Assembly (NCBI GenBank): GCA_018333395.1
Contig: JAGXSQ010000118.1
Coordinates: 17,573-81,572, forward strand
DNA length: 64,000 bases
Source of the DNA: Dethiobacter sp.
Lineage (GTDB): Bacteria > Bacillota_D > Dethiobacteria > Dethiobacterales > Dethiobacteraceae
Direction of reading: 5' to 3'
Shown here: positions 17,834-26,795 of the stretch, piece by piece
How the letters are laid out: each line of letters opens with the position of its first letter
Position numbering within the stretch: position 1 is the first letter of the stretch
The notes under the pieces: generated by a model
Told to the model about the DNA's origin: nothing
What the model saw: the letters and a program-made list of their open reading frames with translations, nothing else
Databases searched by the model: none
Program-made: the position numbers and the translations under genes

Positions 17834-18754
17834 TCATCTCCCCAATCCTTCTAAAATTTGGATAAGTGCCGGGCCGAGCAGGACGAGAAAAATGGTGGGA
17901 AAGATAAAGACAATTAGTGGTAGCAGCATCTTGACCGGAGCTTTCATCGCCTGCTCCTCTACACGCTGGCGTCGTTTGCGGCGCATTTGTTCCGACTGAT
18001 TGCGCAGTGTTGCTCCGATGCCTAGACCAAGCTGTTCCGCTTGAATGATAGCACTGACAAAGGAACGGATGTCGTCTACTGCTGTCCGCTCCGCAAAGAA
18101 CTTCAGCGCCTCCCGGCGCGATTTGCCCATCTTGATTTCCTGCAACACGCGCCGAAACTCGCCAGCAATTATGCCGGTGCTTTTCTCGGCCACTTTGGCC
18201 AGCGCTCCGTCAAAACCAAGCCCCGCCTCCACGCTAACCGTCAACAGGTCTAAAGTATCAGGGAAACTTTTTTCCAGCAATCTGGCTCTGTGAGCCGTCT
18301 TTTTACTCAAGTAATAGTCGGGAGCCTTCCAACCTGCCGCCACAGCCAGGGCCAGCAAAAATATTGGCAGCAGAATACCGGCCGCACCGCTGGCGACAGG
18401 ATAAAGCAGGACAGGGAGGATCACCGCCAGCAGCACTTTAATTCCCAGGCACTCACTGGCCGAAAATTCCCAGGACAATCCTGCTCGCTGGATCTTTGGC
18501 TCCAGTGACTGCAAGATGCCTGCAGGCAGCATCCTGCCGCCCAGGCGGCTTGCTTTCAGCAACAGGGGACGCAGCAGGCGTTCACCGGCTGATCTTTTTA
18601 GTTCAGCTTTCCTGACATCGAGCGGAGCATTTAAAGGTATAGCCTGCGGCAAACGGCTTGTCAGGTCGACACGCTCGGGCTGCAGGCGGGTAGCGACAGC
18701 CTGCAGCACGCAAAAAACCAGGCTGAAAGCAAGTAGCGCGGGAATAACTGCCAT
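17834..18754 (-). CDS. tadC: Tad pilus inner-membrane protein, TadC type
   Basis: 306 aa with an N-terminal membrane segment, a pair of central segments near residues 125-165 and a C-terminal segment (LLPLIVFIFPTIFLVLLGPA). The T2SS-F domain holds FPDTLDLLTVSVEAGLGFDGALAKVAE and LGIGATLRNQSEQMRRKRRQRVEEQAMKAPVKML, typical of TadC. Together with TadB it forms the platform on which the CpaF motor acts. AAGGAG precedes the ATG. Confidence 0.93.
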   Translation of the reverse strand: MAVIPALLAFSLVFCVLQAVATRLQPERVDLTSRLPQAIPLNAPLDVRKAELKRSAGERLLRPLLLKASRLGGRMLPAGILQSLEPKIQRAGLSWEFSASECLGIKVLLAVILPVLLYPVASGAAGILLPIFLLALAVAAGWKAPDYYLSKKTAHRARLLEKSFPDTLDLLTVSVEAGLGFDGALAKVAEKSTGIIAGEFRRVLQEIKMGKSRREALKFFAERTAVDDIRSFVSAIIQAEQLGLGIGATLRNQSEQMRRKRRQRVEEQAMKAPVKMLLPLIVFIFPTIFLVLLGPALIQILEGLGR

Positions 18755-18769
18755 GGTACTCGCTCCTTT

Positions 18770-19732
18770 TTAATATTCAATGTTTACAATCTTCCTGATT
18801 AGAGCCGCGCCCAGCAGCCCTGAAAAGAAGGCCGCTCCCGTCAATGTTACCCCCAGCGGGTGCTCTAGCAGCGAAAGTATATAAGACGGGTTGATTAGCA
18901 TGATGAGAGCTGCTAGCACCACGGGGAGCAAGGCAATAACCATCCCGGAAATCCTGCCCTGGGCAGTAAGTGTTTTTACCTCCCCTTTGATTCGCACCCG
19001 CTCTTTAATAGTGTGAGTAATGTTGTCCAGAACCTCCGCTAGGTTTCCTCCTACTTGGCGCTGAATACTGATGGCTGTGACAATCAGATCCATATCCTCA
19101 CTTTGGACGCGGCGGGCCATGTTTAGCAGCGCCTCTTCAGTGTGAGCACCATATCTTATCTCTCGTAGCGCACGATTAAATTCACTGGACAAAGGGGGAA
19201 GCATTTCCTGCTGCAGGGAATCAAGTGTTTGTAGGAAGGAAAACCCTGCTCTCAGTGAGTTGGACATCAAGGCTAGAGCATCTCCCAGCTGATCGTTAAA
19301 TTTCCTTTTACGCCGCGTTTTAGAATTTTTGACGAGTAACAATGGTATGCTGCCACCGACTAATGCCAGGAGAACAGCCAGGAGGGGACTGCCAAGAAGA
19401 TGCAGAGCAACGAAGGGGAGCAATAAGACTGCTGCCAGTTCAATAGCTACCAATTCTTCGGCCCGTAGCGGAATATCCGCCTGCTCCAGTTCTACCTCGG
19501 CTGCCTCCAATAGCCCTTTCGGTGCCAGCTTACGCCATAGCAAAAACAAAGAGGGATGCCTACTTCCATCTTCTCGCCCGGCGTTCTGGGTTTTTGCTCC
19601 CGAGAATTGCCCGGTAATATGCAGGAGACGTTGCGCCACCTCTTCTTTGTGTCGGCTTAAATGACTTAGCAGCGCGTGCAAAGCGAAAAAAACACAGCCG
19701 ACAGTCAGCAAGGCAATAACTTGTGCTGTCAA
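18770..19732 (-). CDS. tadB: Tad pilus inner-membrane protein, TadB type
   Basis: About 320 aa. One N-terminal segment, two in the middle and two C-terminal segments surround a T2SS-F domain (LGDALALMSNSLRAGFSFLQTLD, VGGNLAEVLDNITHTIKERVRIKGEVKTLTAQGR). The longest frame starts at a GTG (19741) that touches the ribosome site GGAGGA; the TTG at 19732 has a better 8-base gap and gives MTAQVIALLTVG, so it is preferred. Confidence 0.92.
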   Translation of the reverse strand: MTAQVIALLTVGCVFFALHALLSHLSRHKEEVAQRLLHITGQFSGAKTQNAGREDGSRHPSLFLLWRKLAPKGLLEAAEVELEQADIPLRAEELVAIELAAVLLLPFVALHLLGSPLLAVLLALVGGSIPLLLVKNSKTRRKRKFNDQLGDALALMSNSLRAGFSFLQTLDSLQQEMLPPLSSEFNRALREIRYGAHTEEALLNMARRVQSEDMDLIVTAISIQRQVGGNLAEVLDNITHTIKERVRIKGEVKTLTAQGRISGMVIALLPVVLAALIMLINPSYILSLLEHPLGVTLTGAAFFSGLLGAALIRKIVNIEY

Positions 19733-19750
19733 TGAGCTCACTCCTCCCCC

Positions 19751-21115
19751 CTAAAAGTTAGACGGAGAAAAAACTGTTGCCGGCAGCCTGATCCCAGCTT
19801 CTTCCATTTGCCGGCAAAATTTCGGCCTGATCCCTGTGGAACGGAGTTGACCGCGGCAACGGCCGTTCTCATCCAACCCCGACTGTTCGAAGACGAAAAT
19901 ATCCTGCAGAACTATTATTTCCCCTTCCATTCCCTGCACTTCTGTAAGATGGGTAACTTTCCTTGAACCGTCACGTAAGCGACTTTGCTGGACGATCAGG
20001 TCTATGGCGGAGGAAATCTGTTCCCGGATAGCCCTGACCGGCAAATCCATCCCCGCCATCAGCACCATGGTCTCTAGGCGCGCCAGCATGTCCCGCGGCG
20101 AGTTGGCGTGTCCTGTTGTCAATGAGCCATCATGTCCTGTGTTCATGGCCTGCAGCATGTCCAGTGCTTCACCGCCGCGCACTTCACCTACCACAATCCG
20201 CTCTGGGCGCATACGTAAGGAGTTCTTGACTAGGTCACGGATAGTAACAGCGCCTTTACCCTCGATATTTGGCGGCCTAGTTTCCAGAGAAACGACATGA
20301 TCCTGCCGTAGTTGCAGCTCCGCGGCATCCTCAATGGTGATGATGCGCTCATCCGGCGGGATAAAGCTTGAAAGGACATTCAGGGTGGTTGTCTTTCCGG
20401 AGCCGGTACCACCGGAAACAACTATATTCAGCCGTGCTTTGACCGCCGCCTCCAGGAAAGCGGCCATTTCCAGATTCATTGTGCCAAAGTTCAGCAGGTC
20501 GTCAATCGTCAAGGGGTCTTTGGCAAACTTGCGGATAGTGAGGGTGGGGCCTCTCAGCGCCAGGGGTGGGATAACGGCATTGACCCGGGAACCATCCGGC
20601 AGGCGGGCGTCGACCATCGGCATACTCTCGTCAATGCGCCGCCCGAGAGGGGAGACAATTTTTTCGATCATATGCAGCACATGGGCATCGTCCCGGAAAG
20701 TTACGCCGGTGAGCTGCAGTTTACCTGCTCTTTCCACATACACCTGCCTTGGTCCGTTAACCATGATTTCCGAAATGCTTTCATCCTGCAACAGTGGCTG
20801 AATCGGACCAAACCCCACGGCCTCAGCTACTATTTCCGCGACAACACGCTGTTTCTCTCCCCGCGGAATCAGAGCCACTTCCTGATCAACAACCTCTGTA
20901 ACTAGGCTTTCCAGCCGAGCCGTTAAGGTTTTCTCGTCCTCGTTATCTGTTTTACGCCGCACCAGCTCTTCAATTACTTGCTGGTGAACTTTAACCTTCA
21001 ACTGGCAATAAGGGTCGACTTTTGCGGCCGGCTCTGCTTTCCTGGCTGTACAGGCCGCTTTCTGCCCGGTTTGTTCCTGCTGCCTGACTCGCTCCAATCT
21101 TTCCAGCAATGACAT
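19751..21115 (-). CDS. cpaF: Tad pilus assembly ATPase CpaF/TadA
   Basis: 454 aa secretion ATPase. An N-terminal helical domain is followed by the hexameric ATPase core: Walker [16 protein letters not shown] near residue 235, the Asp box [10 protein letters not shown], Walker [21 protein letters not shown], and the His box [13 protein letters not shown]. It powers Flp pilus assembly. It has an unusually long hydrophilic, lysine-rich N terminus (about 60 residues). GGGAGG stands 8 bases before the ATG. Confidence 0.95.
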   Translation of the reverse strand: MSLLERLERVRQQEQTGQKAACTARKAEPAAKVDPYCQLKVKVHQQVIEELVRRKTDNEDEKTLTARLESLVTEVVDQEVALIPRGEKQRVVAEIVAEAVGFGPIQPLLQDESISEIMVNGPRQVYVERAGKLQLTGVTFRDDAHVLHMIEKIVSPLGRRIDESMPMVDARLPDGSRVNAVIPPLALRGPTLTIRKFAKDPLTIDDLLNFGTMNLEMAAFLEAAVKARLNIVVSGGTGSGKTTTLNVLSSFIPPDERIITIEDAAELQLRQDHVVSLETRPPNIEGKGAVTIRDLVKNSLRMRPERIVVGEVRGGEALDMLQAMNTGHDGSLTTGHANSPRDMLARLETMVLMAGMDLPVRAIREQISSAIDLIVQQSRLRDGSRKVTHLTEVQGMEGEIIVLQDIFVFEQSGLDENGRCRGQLRSTGIRPKFCRQMEEAGIRLPATVFSPSNF

Positions 21116-21128
21116 AGTTTAGACCTCC

Positions 21129-22364
21129 CTATAGGCTGAAAATGCGGTTAAGGAGATTTTTTCCTTCTTTTTCAACGGCCGGCAGCCGCCGTCCGGTGGC
21201 CATCCGTTCACCAAGCCGCCGACAAGAACGGGAAATCTCCGCTGCCGGACTGCTGATCACCACCGGCACTCCCTTATTAATGGCCGCCGTGATCGCCCGC
21301 TCATCACAGGGGAGAAGATGGGAGACGGTAATGCCCAGCCCTTTTTCCAAATCCGGGATCTCTACACCAAAGTTTTGGTCGGAACGGTTAAGGACAAAGC
21401 GTACTTTTTCGCGCAGGTCGAGCAGATCCAAAATGGAGAGGCTTGTTCTGGCGTTTTTGATCGTAGTAAGATCTTTGGTCAACAGCAGTAAAATCTGATC
21501 GGCAAGCTCCAGGACCTGCAGGTTGATTTCATGGAAATTAGCAGCGGTATCAACGATAACGTAATCGTAACGCTCTCGCAGCAATGTAAGCAACCTAGCC
21601 GTCTGTTCCGCAGAGATATACTCGGCCTCCTGAGGGAAGAGCGGCGCAGGTAGGATGTCGATGCCGCTGAAATGCCGGAGAAGGTAACTTTCCAGTATCT
21701 CAGCAGTAATGTCGCTATTCTCCCGCACGAGGTCGCTAACCGTCTTGCCCTCGGTGAGATTGAGCATGACGCCGACATCGCCAAATTGCAAATCTAAATC
21801 AACCAGCGCTACTCTTTTGCGCCCCTGCTGAGCAAGTGTCACGGCCAGATTAACGGCTAAGGTGGTTTTGCCGGTGCCACCCTTGCCGCAGAAAATAACG
21901 CTGACCACACCGGAAGTTTTCTCTTCTTTTGGCGCCGGAGGCGGCGGTGAAACAGTGCGCTCGCCTGCCGCTTTTGCCTCCAATCGCCGTTGCTGCTGGC
22001 TAAAGACACTGCGGATAGTAGCGGACATTTGCTCGCTGCCAAGCGGTTTGATTAGGTAGTCGCGGGCTCCGGCCACCATGGCCTTTTTCAGGTATTCGGC
22101 TTCACCCTGGATAGAGATAATCACCACCGCTACAGCAGGGAAAAGCTGGTTGGCGCGCTCCGTAGCGGTAATGCCGTCCATGCCGGGCATATTGACATCC
22201 ATCAAAACCACATCGGGACCTAACTCCGCAATTTTCTGCAAAGCCTCAGCACCGTCGCCGGCCTCCCCGATAACCGCCAAATCATCTTCAAAATACAGCA
22301 GACGGGTAATGTCTTTGCGCGTCTGTGGCACATCGTCGACAATCAAGAGTTTGATCTTTTCCAT
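21129..22364 (-). CDS. cpaE: TadZ/CpaE: receiver domain fused to MinD-like ATPase
   Basis: About 411 aa. Residues 1-125 are a response-regulator receiver with the acidic pair (DD at 11-12), phospho-acceptor in VLMDVNMPG and the conserved lysine in LIKPLG. A proline-rich linker follows, then a MinD/ParA ATPase with deviant Walker A CGKGGTGKTT and VALVDLDLQFGD. TadZ proteins position the pilus machine at a pole. In many TadZ the receiver has lost its aspartate; here it looks intact, so phosphorylation is possible. The GGAGAG ribosome site favours the second ATG at 22364. Confidence 0.92.
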   Translation of the reverse strand: MEKIKLLIVDDVPQTRKDITRLLYFEDDLAVIGEAGDGAEALQKIAELGPDVVLMDVNMPGMDGITATERANQLFPAVAVVIISIQGEAEYLKKAMVAGARDYLIKPLGSEQMSATIRSVFSQQQRRLEAKAAGERTVSPPPPAPKEEKTSGVVSVIFCGKGGTGKTTLAVNLAVTLAQQGRKRVALVDLDLQFGDVGVMLNLTEGKTVSDLVRENSDITAEILESYLLRHFSGIDILPAPLFPQEAEYISAEQTARLLTLLRERYDYVIVDTAANFHEINLQVLELADQILLLLTKDLTTIKNARTSLSILDLLDLREKVRFVLNRSDQNFGVEIPDLEKGLGITVSHLLPCDERAITAAINKGVPVVISSPAAEISRSCRRLGERMATGRRLPAVEKEGKNLLNRIFSL

Positions 22365-22394
22365 TTTCATCTCTCCAGAATGAGAGTATGCCGA

Positions 22395-23099
22395 CTAAGG
22401 CAGAAAGTTTTTCAACAAGTGATGTTTTGTGGTTGCTGTGCCCCCCTCGCCGGCAGGCCGCAGAGCAAGTTGCAGAACTCCTCTTTCCTGGGCTTGTGCC
22501 AGCTCAGCCACCTTATTTAGGGGTACCTGCAGCGTTATGTTATCGGCCACTAGTTGCGCCTCCTCCCGCGTCTGGACGACAGGACCCACAGCCAAAACTT
22601 TCAGGTTTTCTGCTATTAAGGCCGTGAGGACGGTTTGCCCTTCTCCCTCCGGCACCTCGACAGTAGCTACAGCGTCCACCCTGTCCCCTGGCAGGATATG
22701 TCCGCCCACGCCGGAAACGTTATTTACCGGCACAGCCAGCGCCCGGTACCCCGGAGAAATAAGATAAGCCAGACCGCCTTCGACCTCGCCGGCCGGCACC
22801 AGACGGGAAGCCAGCACCTGCTCACCGGCCACCAGCCGTTCCCGGGTAAAAGCACCTTGCACCGCCGCCGGATCCGTGAGCGCGTCGGCATGGATAAAAT
22901 CTTTGGGCGACTCCACAACGATAAACATAGCTTTATCCAGCCTGCTGCGCGCCGGGATATCGGCGCGGGCCACGAGCACCGGCACCAGATTGGCTGTGGC
23001 CCTGGCCTTGTTTTCCGCAGCGCTGAGAAAGCGGAAGACCGACACCCCGGCCAACAATGCCAGCAACACCGAAAGAAGCAGCATCCTTTTGCTTTTCAT
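22395..23099 (-). CDS. cpaB: Flp pilus assembly protein CpaB (SAF domain)
   Basis: 234 aa from the ATG at 23099, preceded by GGAGG; the open frame extends 73 codons further but only shadows tadG. A single N-terminal membrane anchor is followed by a SAF/RcpC-like domain: VPVLVARADIPARSRLDKAMF, RERLVAGEQVLASRLVP, YRALAVPVNNVSGVGGHILPGDRVD. In Gram-positive Tad loci CpaB is an envelope component of the pilus channel. Confidence 0.92.
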   Translation of the reverse strand: MKSKRMLLLSVLLALLAGVSVFRFLSAAENKARATANLVPVLVARADIPARSRLDKAMFIVVESPKDFIHADALTDPAAVQGAFTRERLVAGEQVLASRLVPAGEVEGGLAYLISPGYRALAVPVNNVSGVGGHILPGDRVDAVATVEVPEGEGQTVLTALIAENLKVLAVGPVVQTREEAQLVADNITLQVPLNKVAELAQAQERGVLQLALRPAGEGGTATTKHHLLKNFLP

Positions 23100-23109
23100 C
23101 GCGCGCCTC

Positions 23110-24069
23110 CTACTCGACCATTTTTGTGCCGCTGACGCCGAAGTCGCTTCCTCCGACGTCCACGGGGCCGCCGCTATGGATGCGGATGAACCGGCCTGTA
23201 ATAAAGCTATCCTGGCCGCTCCCCGGGATTGTCTCGGCATAAAACGCGGCAAATCCAGTAACAACGATGGAGTCAACCTGTTTTTCGCTGTTCTGCGGCG
23301 GTTGGAAAACAGGAACAATTAAAAGGCGGGGACAATCCGGCGTGACATTTTCATGGGAACACAAGCCTCCCGGCCATCTTTCCCGGCATCTCGCGAAACG
23401 CTCTTTAATAGCCTTCCTGGTAGCGCCGGAGATGTTGCCGGTCTGCGTGTCAAGCACATCGCCGATTTCTATCAAACCGGGATAACCATTCGTCAAGTTG
23501 TCCCTGTACCTATCAGCACCGGTTCCGCCAAGAGCCAGAATGCCGAAATTTCCGGGGCCTAATCCGGCGTTCTCATTTTCACCCGCGCCAACTTTCAAAG
23601 TATAAAGCTTGCCAAAGGAAAAGTCTTGTTCTTGAATGGCTAAGGGGGCTAGGCCCGTTCTGGCTGTGGGCGCACCGCGCACCACCTTGGCTGACGCCGC
23701 TAGCTCGCCTCCCCTAAAGCCCAAAACCTGCCCGAAGAACGAGTGCATCGGGGCCATGATCCTCACGCTGAGGCTCTGGTTGTTCTGGCCCACCGACACC
23801 TGCATCTTTTCCGGGCTGATACCGTTCCTGGCAGCGTTGGCCAGGGCCGCCGCTCTGGCCTGAGTAGACCCCAGGTGCAGTTCCTGCCCGCCGGCTAAGG
23901 AGGCGGCGTCAGCCACAACAGAAAGCCGTTGCTGGGTGACGTACGCCACACCCACGTCCGCGACAAGAGCTGTGACCCCCGCTAGGACGCTCATCGTCAG
24001 CGCCAGAATAACCAGAGCCGAACCTTTTTCATTCTTTATCAAAGCCTTGACGCGCCTTAAATCAGCCAT
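23110..24069 (-). CDS. tadG: TadG-like pilus-associated protein
   Basis: 319 aa. It begins with a positively charged stretch and the TadE/TadG-type hydrophobic segment NEKGSALVILALTMSVLAG, followed by QQRLSVVADAASLAGGQEL, the pattern of the putative Flp-pilus Tad domain. The remaining 250 residues are extracytoplasmic, contain a CRERWPGGLCSHENVTPDC segment with three cysteines, and have no domain I recognise. The GTG at 24078 is too near GAGGTG; the ATG at 24069 is favoured. Confidence 0.88.
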   Translation of the reverse strand: MADLRRVKALIKNEKGSALVILALTMSVLAGVTALVADVGVAYVTQQRLSVVADAASLAGGQELHLGSTQARAAALANAARNGISPEKMQVSVGQNNQSLSVRIMAPMHSFFGQVLGFRGGELAASAKVVRGAPTARTGLAPLAIQEQDFSFGKLYTLKVGAGENENAGLGPGNFGILALGGTGADRYRDNLTNGYPGLIEIGDVLDTQTGNISGATRKAIKERFARCRERWPGGLCSHENVTPDCPRLLIVPVFQPPQNSEKQVDSIVVTGFAAFYAETIPGSGQDSFITGRFIRIHSGGPVDVGGSDFGVSGTKMVE

Positions 24070-24079
24070 CTTTTGCACC

Positions 24080-24484
24080 TCACTCCGCTCTCATGGTTAG
24101 GGAACTGCGCACGACAACAGGATTGGCGGTAAAAACCAGGTTGGCAAACGGCAGGTACAAGCGCAGCGGGTAAGTTACCGTGACAGTGACGTCTTGCCCG
24201 CTTCTGCGTAGCGCCGACACGGGGGTGACCTCCACCGTGATATTTTCCCTTGTCAGTGGTGTGGCAGCAGCTTGGACACGCGCCACAATGTCACTGTTGC
24301 TAGCTCCTACGGTAGCGTGCCGGACACCGTGCCGAGCGGCATGTGTTACAGCCAGGTAGGTGTTGCCCAGCCGACCGAACTCAATAATCCCCATCAGTAG
24401 CAAGAGCAAGAGCGGCAGCACGAGGGCCGTCTCGACGATAGCCTGACCGCGGGAATCCCGGCATAGCTTTTCGTGTAGGCTCAC
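24080..24484 (-). CDS. tadE: TadE-like minor pilin
   Basis: 134 aa. The N terminus reads CRDSRGQAIVETALVLPLLLLLLMGIIEFG, the TadE signature with a glutamate (E17) five residues into the hydrophobic stretch as in pseudopilins. The rest is a small extracytoplasmic domain. GTG start with GGGAGGTGATTAC in front. CpaA may process it. Confidence 0.92.
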   Translation of the reverse strand: MSLHEKLCRDSRGQAIVETALVLPLLLLLLMGIIEFGRLGNTYLAVTHAARHGVRHATVGASNSDIVARVQAAATPLTRENITVEVTPVSALRRSGQDVTVTVTYPLRLYLPFANLVFTANPVVVRSSLTMRAE

Positions 24485-24561
24485 GTAATCACCTCCCGCT
24501 GTAATAAAAGGACCCCACCCCCGTAGGCAGGGCCGAGAGTTATGGGGGAGCAGCCGGTTAG

Positions 24562-24741
24562 TTACGGAGTCAGAGCGGCATCCAACGCAGCGGTAACACG
24601 CCCAAAGACAGCCTGAATCTGGGTGCGCAGCGTGGTCATGGCCACAATGGCGCCGACCGCCACCAGGGCGAGAATCAGCGCGTACTCCGTCATGCCCTGG
24701 CCCGACTCGTCCGAGATTAATTTTCTGAGCATTTCCTTCAC
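24562..24741 (-). CDS. flp: Flp-family type IVb pilin
   Basis: About 59 aa. A short basic leader precedes ESGQGMTEYALILALVAVG, the Flp pilin processing region (cleavage after G, E at mature position 5 in the TEY context). This is the major pilin subunit. The GTG at 24750 abuts the ribosome site; the GTG at 24741 has AGGGAGGTGA with a 5-base gap. It is the first gene of the pilus operon and lies behind the palindrome at 24837 and the terminator at 24862. Confidence 0.93.
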   Translation of the reverse strand: MKEMLRKLISDESGQGMTEYALILALVAVGAIVAMTTLRTQIQAVFGRVTAALDAALTP

Positions 24742-24836
24742 TTTTCTCACCTCCCTCGTTTTTTGCTTGCAGCTTGTTGTCTAAATAATAGCACGCCTTA
24801 CAGAGCCGGTATATCAGGCGCAGGTCTTGAAATCAC

Positions 24837-24852
24837 TAGGACTTTGGTCCTA
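24837..24852. promoter_or_regulatory. palindromic operator-like site (TAGGAC-TTTG-GTCCTA) upstream of flp
   Basis: A perfect 6-bp inverted repeat with a 4-base centre lies about 95-110 bases before the pilin start and just after the regulator gene's terminator. The GGACTTTGGTCC core resembles the DosR/DevR box bound by NarL-family regulators. A NarL/DegU-like regulator is encoded immediately upstream, so this is a plausible binding site. Confidence 0.5.
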
Positions 24853-24861
24853 TTTTGATAA

Positions 24862-24884
24862 ACAAAAAAGCCGCTGCGAGCGGC
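24862..24884 (-). terminator. intrinsic terminator after response-regulator gene
   Basis: On the minus strand GCCGCT, CGC loop, AGCGGC is followed at once by TTTTTTG. It begins 2 bases after the regulator's stop codon and separates the two-component genes from the pilus operon. Confidence 0.88.
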
Positions 24885-24885
24885 A

Positions 24886-25536
24886 CTATAGTTTGACCAG
24901 CCTGTTTTTTACGGCGTAAAGGGCGGCCTGCGTGCGGTCGGCAACATTAATCTTCCGAAAGATCTGCGAAATATGATTTTTGACAGTTTTCTCACTGATA
25001 AACAGATTCTGGGCAATCTCTTTGTTGCTCCGTCCGCCAGCCAGCAAGACCAGCACCTCTGTCTCCCGCGGCGACAGACGCTCCTCGGCAGTGCCGCTTA
25101 GGCGCTGGAACTCGCCAAGCAGCTTGCGGGTGATTTTCGGGTGAAAGACAGCTTCCCCCCTGAAGACGGCCCGAATTGTTTCCACCAGGGAAACGGTGTC
25201 CGTATCCTTCAAGAGATAGGCGGACACGCCGGCCTTGACCAGTTCAATAACATATTCCTCTTCGTCGTGGATCGTCAGGGCAATGATTTGCACCCCCGGG
25301 CAAGCCGCTTTAATCAGGCGGGTAGCCTCAATCCCATTGAGCTCCGGCATATTGACATCCATCAGCACGATATCGGGAAGCAGTTCCACAGCCAGACGGT
25401 GAGCCTCCCGTCCATTGGCGACATCGGCTAGTACTTTAAAATCTTTATGCAGGGCAAGAATTTTCTTTAGGCCATCACGAATCAGGGGGTGGTCGTCGGC
25501 GATTAACAAGCGTATTTTTTTTTCTGCCGCCGTCAT
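24886..25536 (-). CDS. NarL/DegU-family response regulator
   Basis: 216 aa. The receiver has DDHP near residue 14, the phospho-acceptor in VLMDVNMPELNG and the lysine in LLKDTD. The C-terminal LuxR-type helix-turn-helix reads LSPRETEVLVLLAGGRSNKEIAQNLFISEKTVKNHISQIFRKI-like, unmistakably GerE/LuxR. It overlaps the kinase gene by 4 bases (ATGA). Its position right before the tad operon, with a palindrome between, suggests it controls pilus expression. Confidence 0.93.
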   Translation of the reverse strand: MTAAEKKIRLLIADDHPLIRDGLKKILALHKDFKVLADVANGREAHRLAVELLPDIVLMDVNMPELNGIEATRLIKAACPGVQIIALTIHDEEEYVIELVKAGVSAYLLKDTDTVSLVETIRAVFRGEAVFHPKITRKLLGEFQRLSGTAEERLSPRETEVLVLLAGGRSNKEIAQNLFISEKTVKNHISQIFRKINVADRTQAALYAVKNRLVKL

Positions 25537-26681
25537 CTTTCTCGCTCCCCGACAGGAATGTAGACGTTAATTTCTGTTCCCTTCTCCAGCACGGAGGAAA
25601 TCTTTAGTTCGCCCTGCAGCAGTTCCACTCTTTCTCTCATCCCCAGCAACCCGTAACACTCCCTCCCCGTATCCCGCAGCAGGGCCGTCGTCTCAAAGCC
25701 GCAGCCATCATCGGTTACAGAAAGATTGATTTTGCCGGATAGAATCTCCAGCCTGACAATCGCGTGACGCGCTTTGGCATGTTTGCAGACATTGTTCAGC
25801 GCTTCCTGAACAACCCGGAAAGCCGCTACTTCAAAGACACCTGGCAGCCGGCGCTCGGCGCCGCTTAACACCACGAGTTCGATGCTTGTGGCGGTTCTTT
25901 TTTGCTGTTCGGCGATAAACCTCTGCAACGTCGGCACCAACCCCAAGTCGTCAAGAACCATGGGCCGCAGGTCAAAGATAATTTTCCGGACCTCCTGCAG
26001 ACTTTCCCTGACCATATCCTTCAGACTGCGCAGCTCCTCCTTTACTTTTTCCGGGTACAGGTCGATGAGCTTTTCACAAATTTCGGCGCGTAACACCACA
26101 TTCGCCATGGACTGGGCTGGCCCGTCATGAATTTCCCTGGCCACGCGCAGGCGCTCTTCTTCCTGGGCCCTAAGCACACGCAAGCTAAGCTGCTGGCGCA
26201 GCTGCATTTCTTCCAGTCTGTCCGAGACCCCCTGCAGGCTGCCGGATAACAGCGTCAGGGCCAGGCCGACCTGGGAAACCAGTTTCTCGGCCTTCTCCAC
26301 CGTGGCCCCCATCCGGCGCAGCACAAGGTCCATTTCATCACGCTGCCGGCGTAGTTGCGCCTCGCGCTCCCGTAGCAAACCTAGCCGGACTTGAATGGCT
26401 TGAGCCGCTTCATAAGCGTGCCTGATGTCTTCTTCCGTGTAACGGATAAAGTTGCGGCTGACCTCCATCAAGTGCAGCCGGGACAGCTTCTCCTCTTTTT
26501 CCATACGGTCAACTTCCGTGATAACGGCCAGGACTTCTTCTTTGAGCTGCGCTGTCCTAGTTTTCAACTCCTCACGCTGCAGGCGGGCATCGTCAGCGAT
26601 ACTGTGAATTTGTTCGCGACCCTGCTCCACTGCTTTGACCGTATTGCTGATCACCTCGTCGAGACGTTTAAATTCCTGCAC
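25533..26681 (-). CDS. DegS-like cytoplasmic sensor histidine kinase
   Basis: 382 aa with no membrane segment. The first 165 residues are a DegS-type coiled-coil sensor. The HisKA_3 dimerisation site is EEERLRVAREIHDGPAQSMAN (phospho-histidine in EIHDGP). The HATPase part has EALNNVCKHAKA (N box), VTDDGCGF (G1) and GLLGMRERVELLQGEL. It would phosphorylate the overlapping NarL-type regulator. DegS kinases respond to cytoplasmic cues such as flagellar assembly state; the cue here is unknown. GTG start with GGTGAG upstream. Confidence 0.92.
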   Translation of the reverse strand: MQEFKRLDEVISNTVKAVEQGREQIHSIADDARLQREELKTRTAQLKEEVLAVITEVDRMEKEEKLSRLHLMEVSRNFIRYTEEDIRHAYEAAQAIQVRLGLLREREAQLRRQRDEMDLVLRRMGATVEKAEKLVSQVGLALTLLSGSLQGVSDRLEEMQLRQQLSLRVLRAQEEERLRVAREIHDGPAQSMANVVLRAEICEKLIDLYPEKVKEELRSLKDMVRESLQEVRKIIFDLRPMVLDDLGLVPTLQRFIAEQQKRTATSIELVVLSGAERRLPGVFEVAAFRVVQEALNNVCKHAKARHAIVRLEILSGKINLSVTDDGCGFETTALLRDTGRECYGLLGMRERVELLQGELKISSVLEKGTEINVYIPVGERER

Positions 26682-26795
26682 TTTCTCACCGCCGGCGCTT
26701 TTGTGTCTTTATTCGCCCAAAAGAACACTTTCCCTGCCAGCACTGCCAAGGCGCGCTGCTTTCCCGACTTTAAGCGGTTGCCTGCTCAGTAACGT

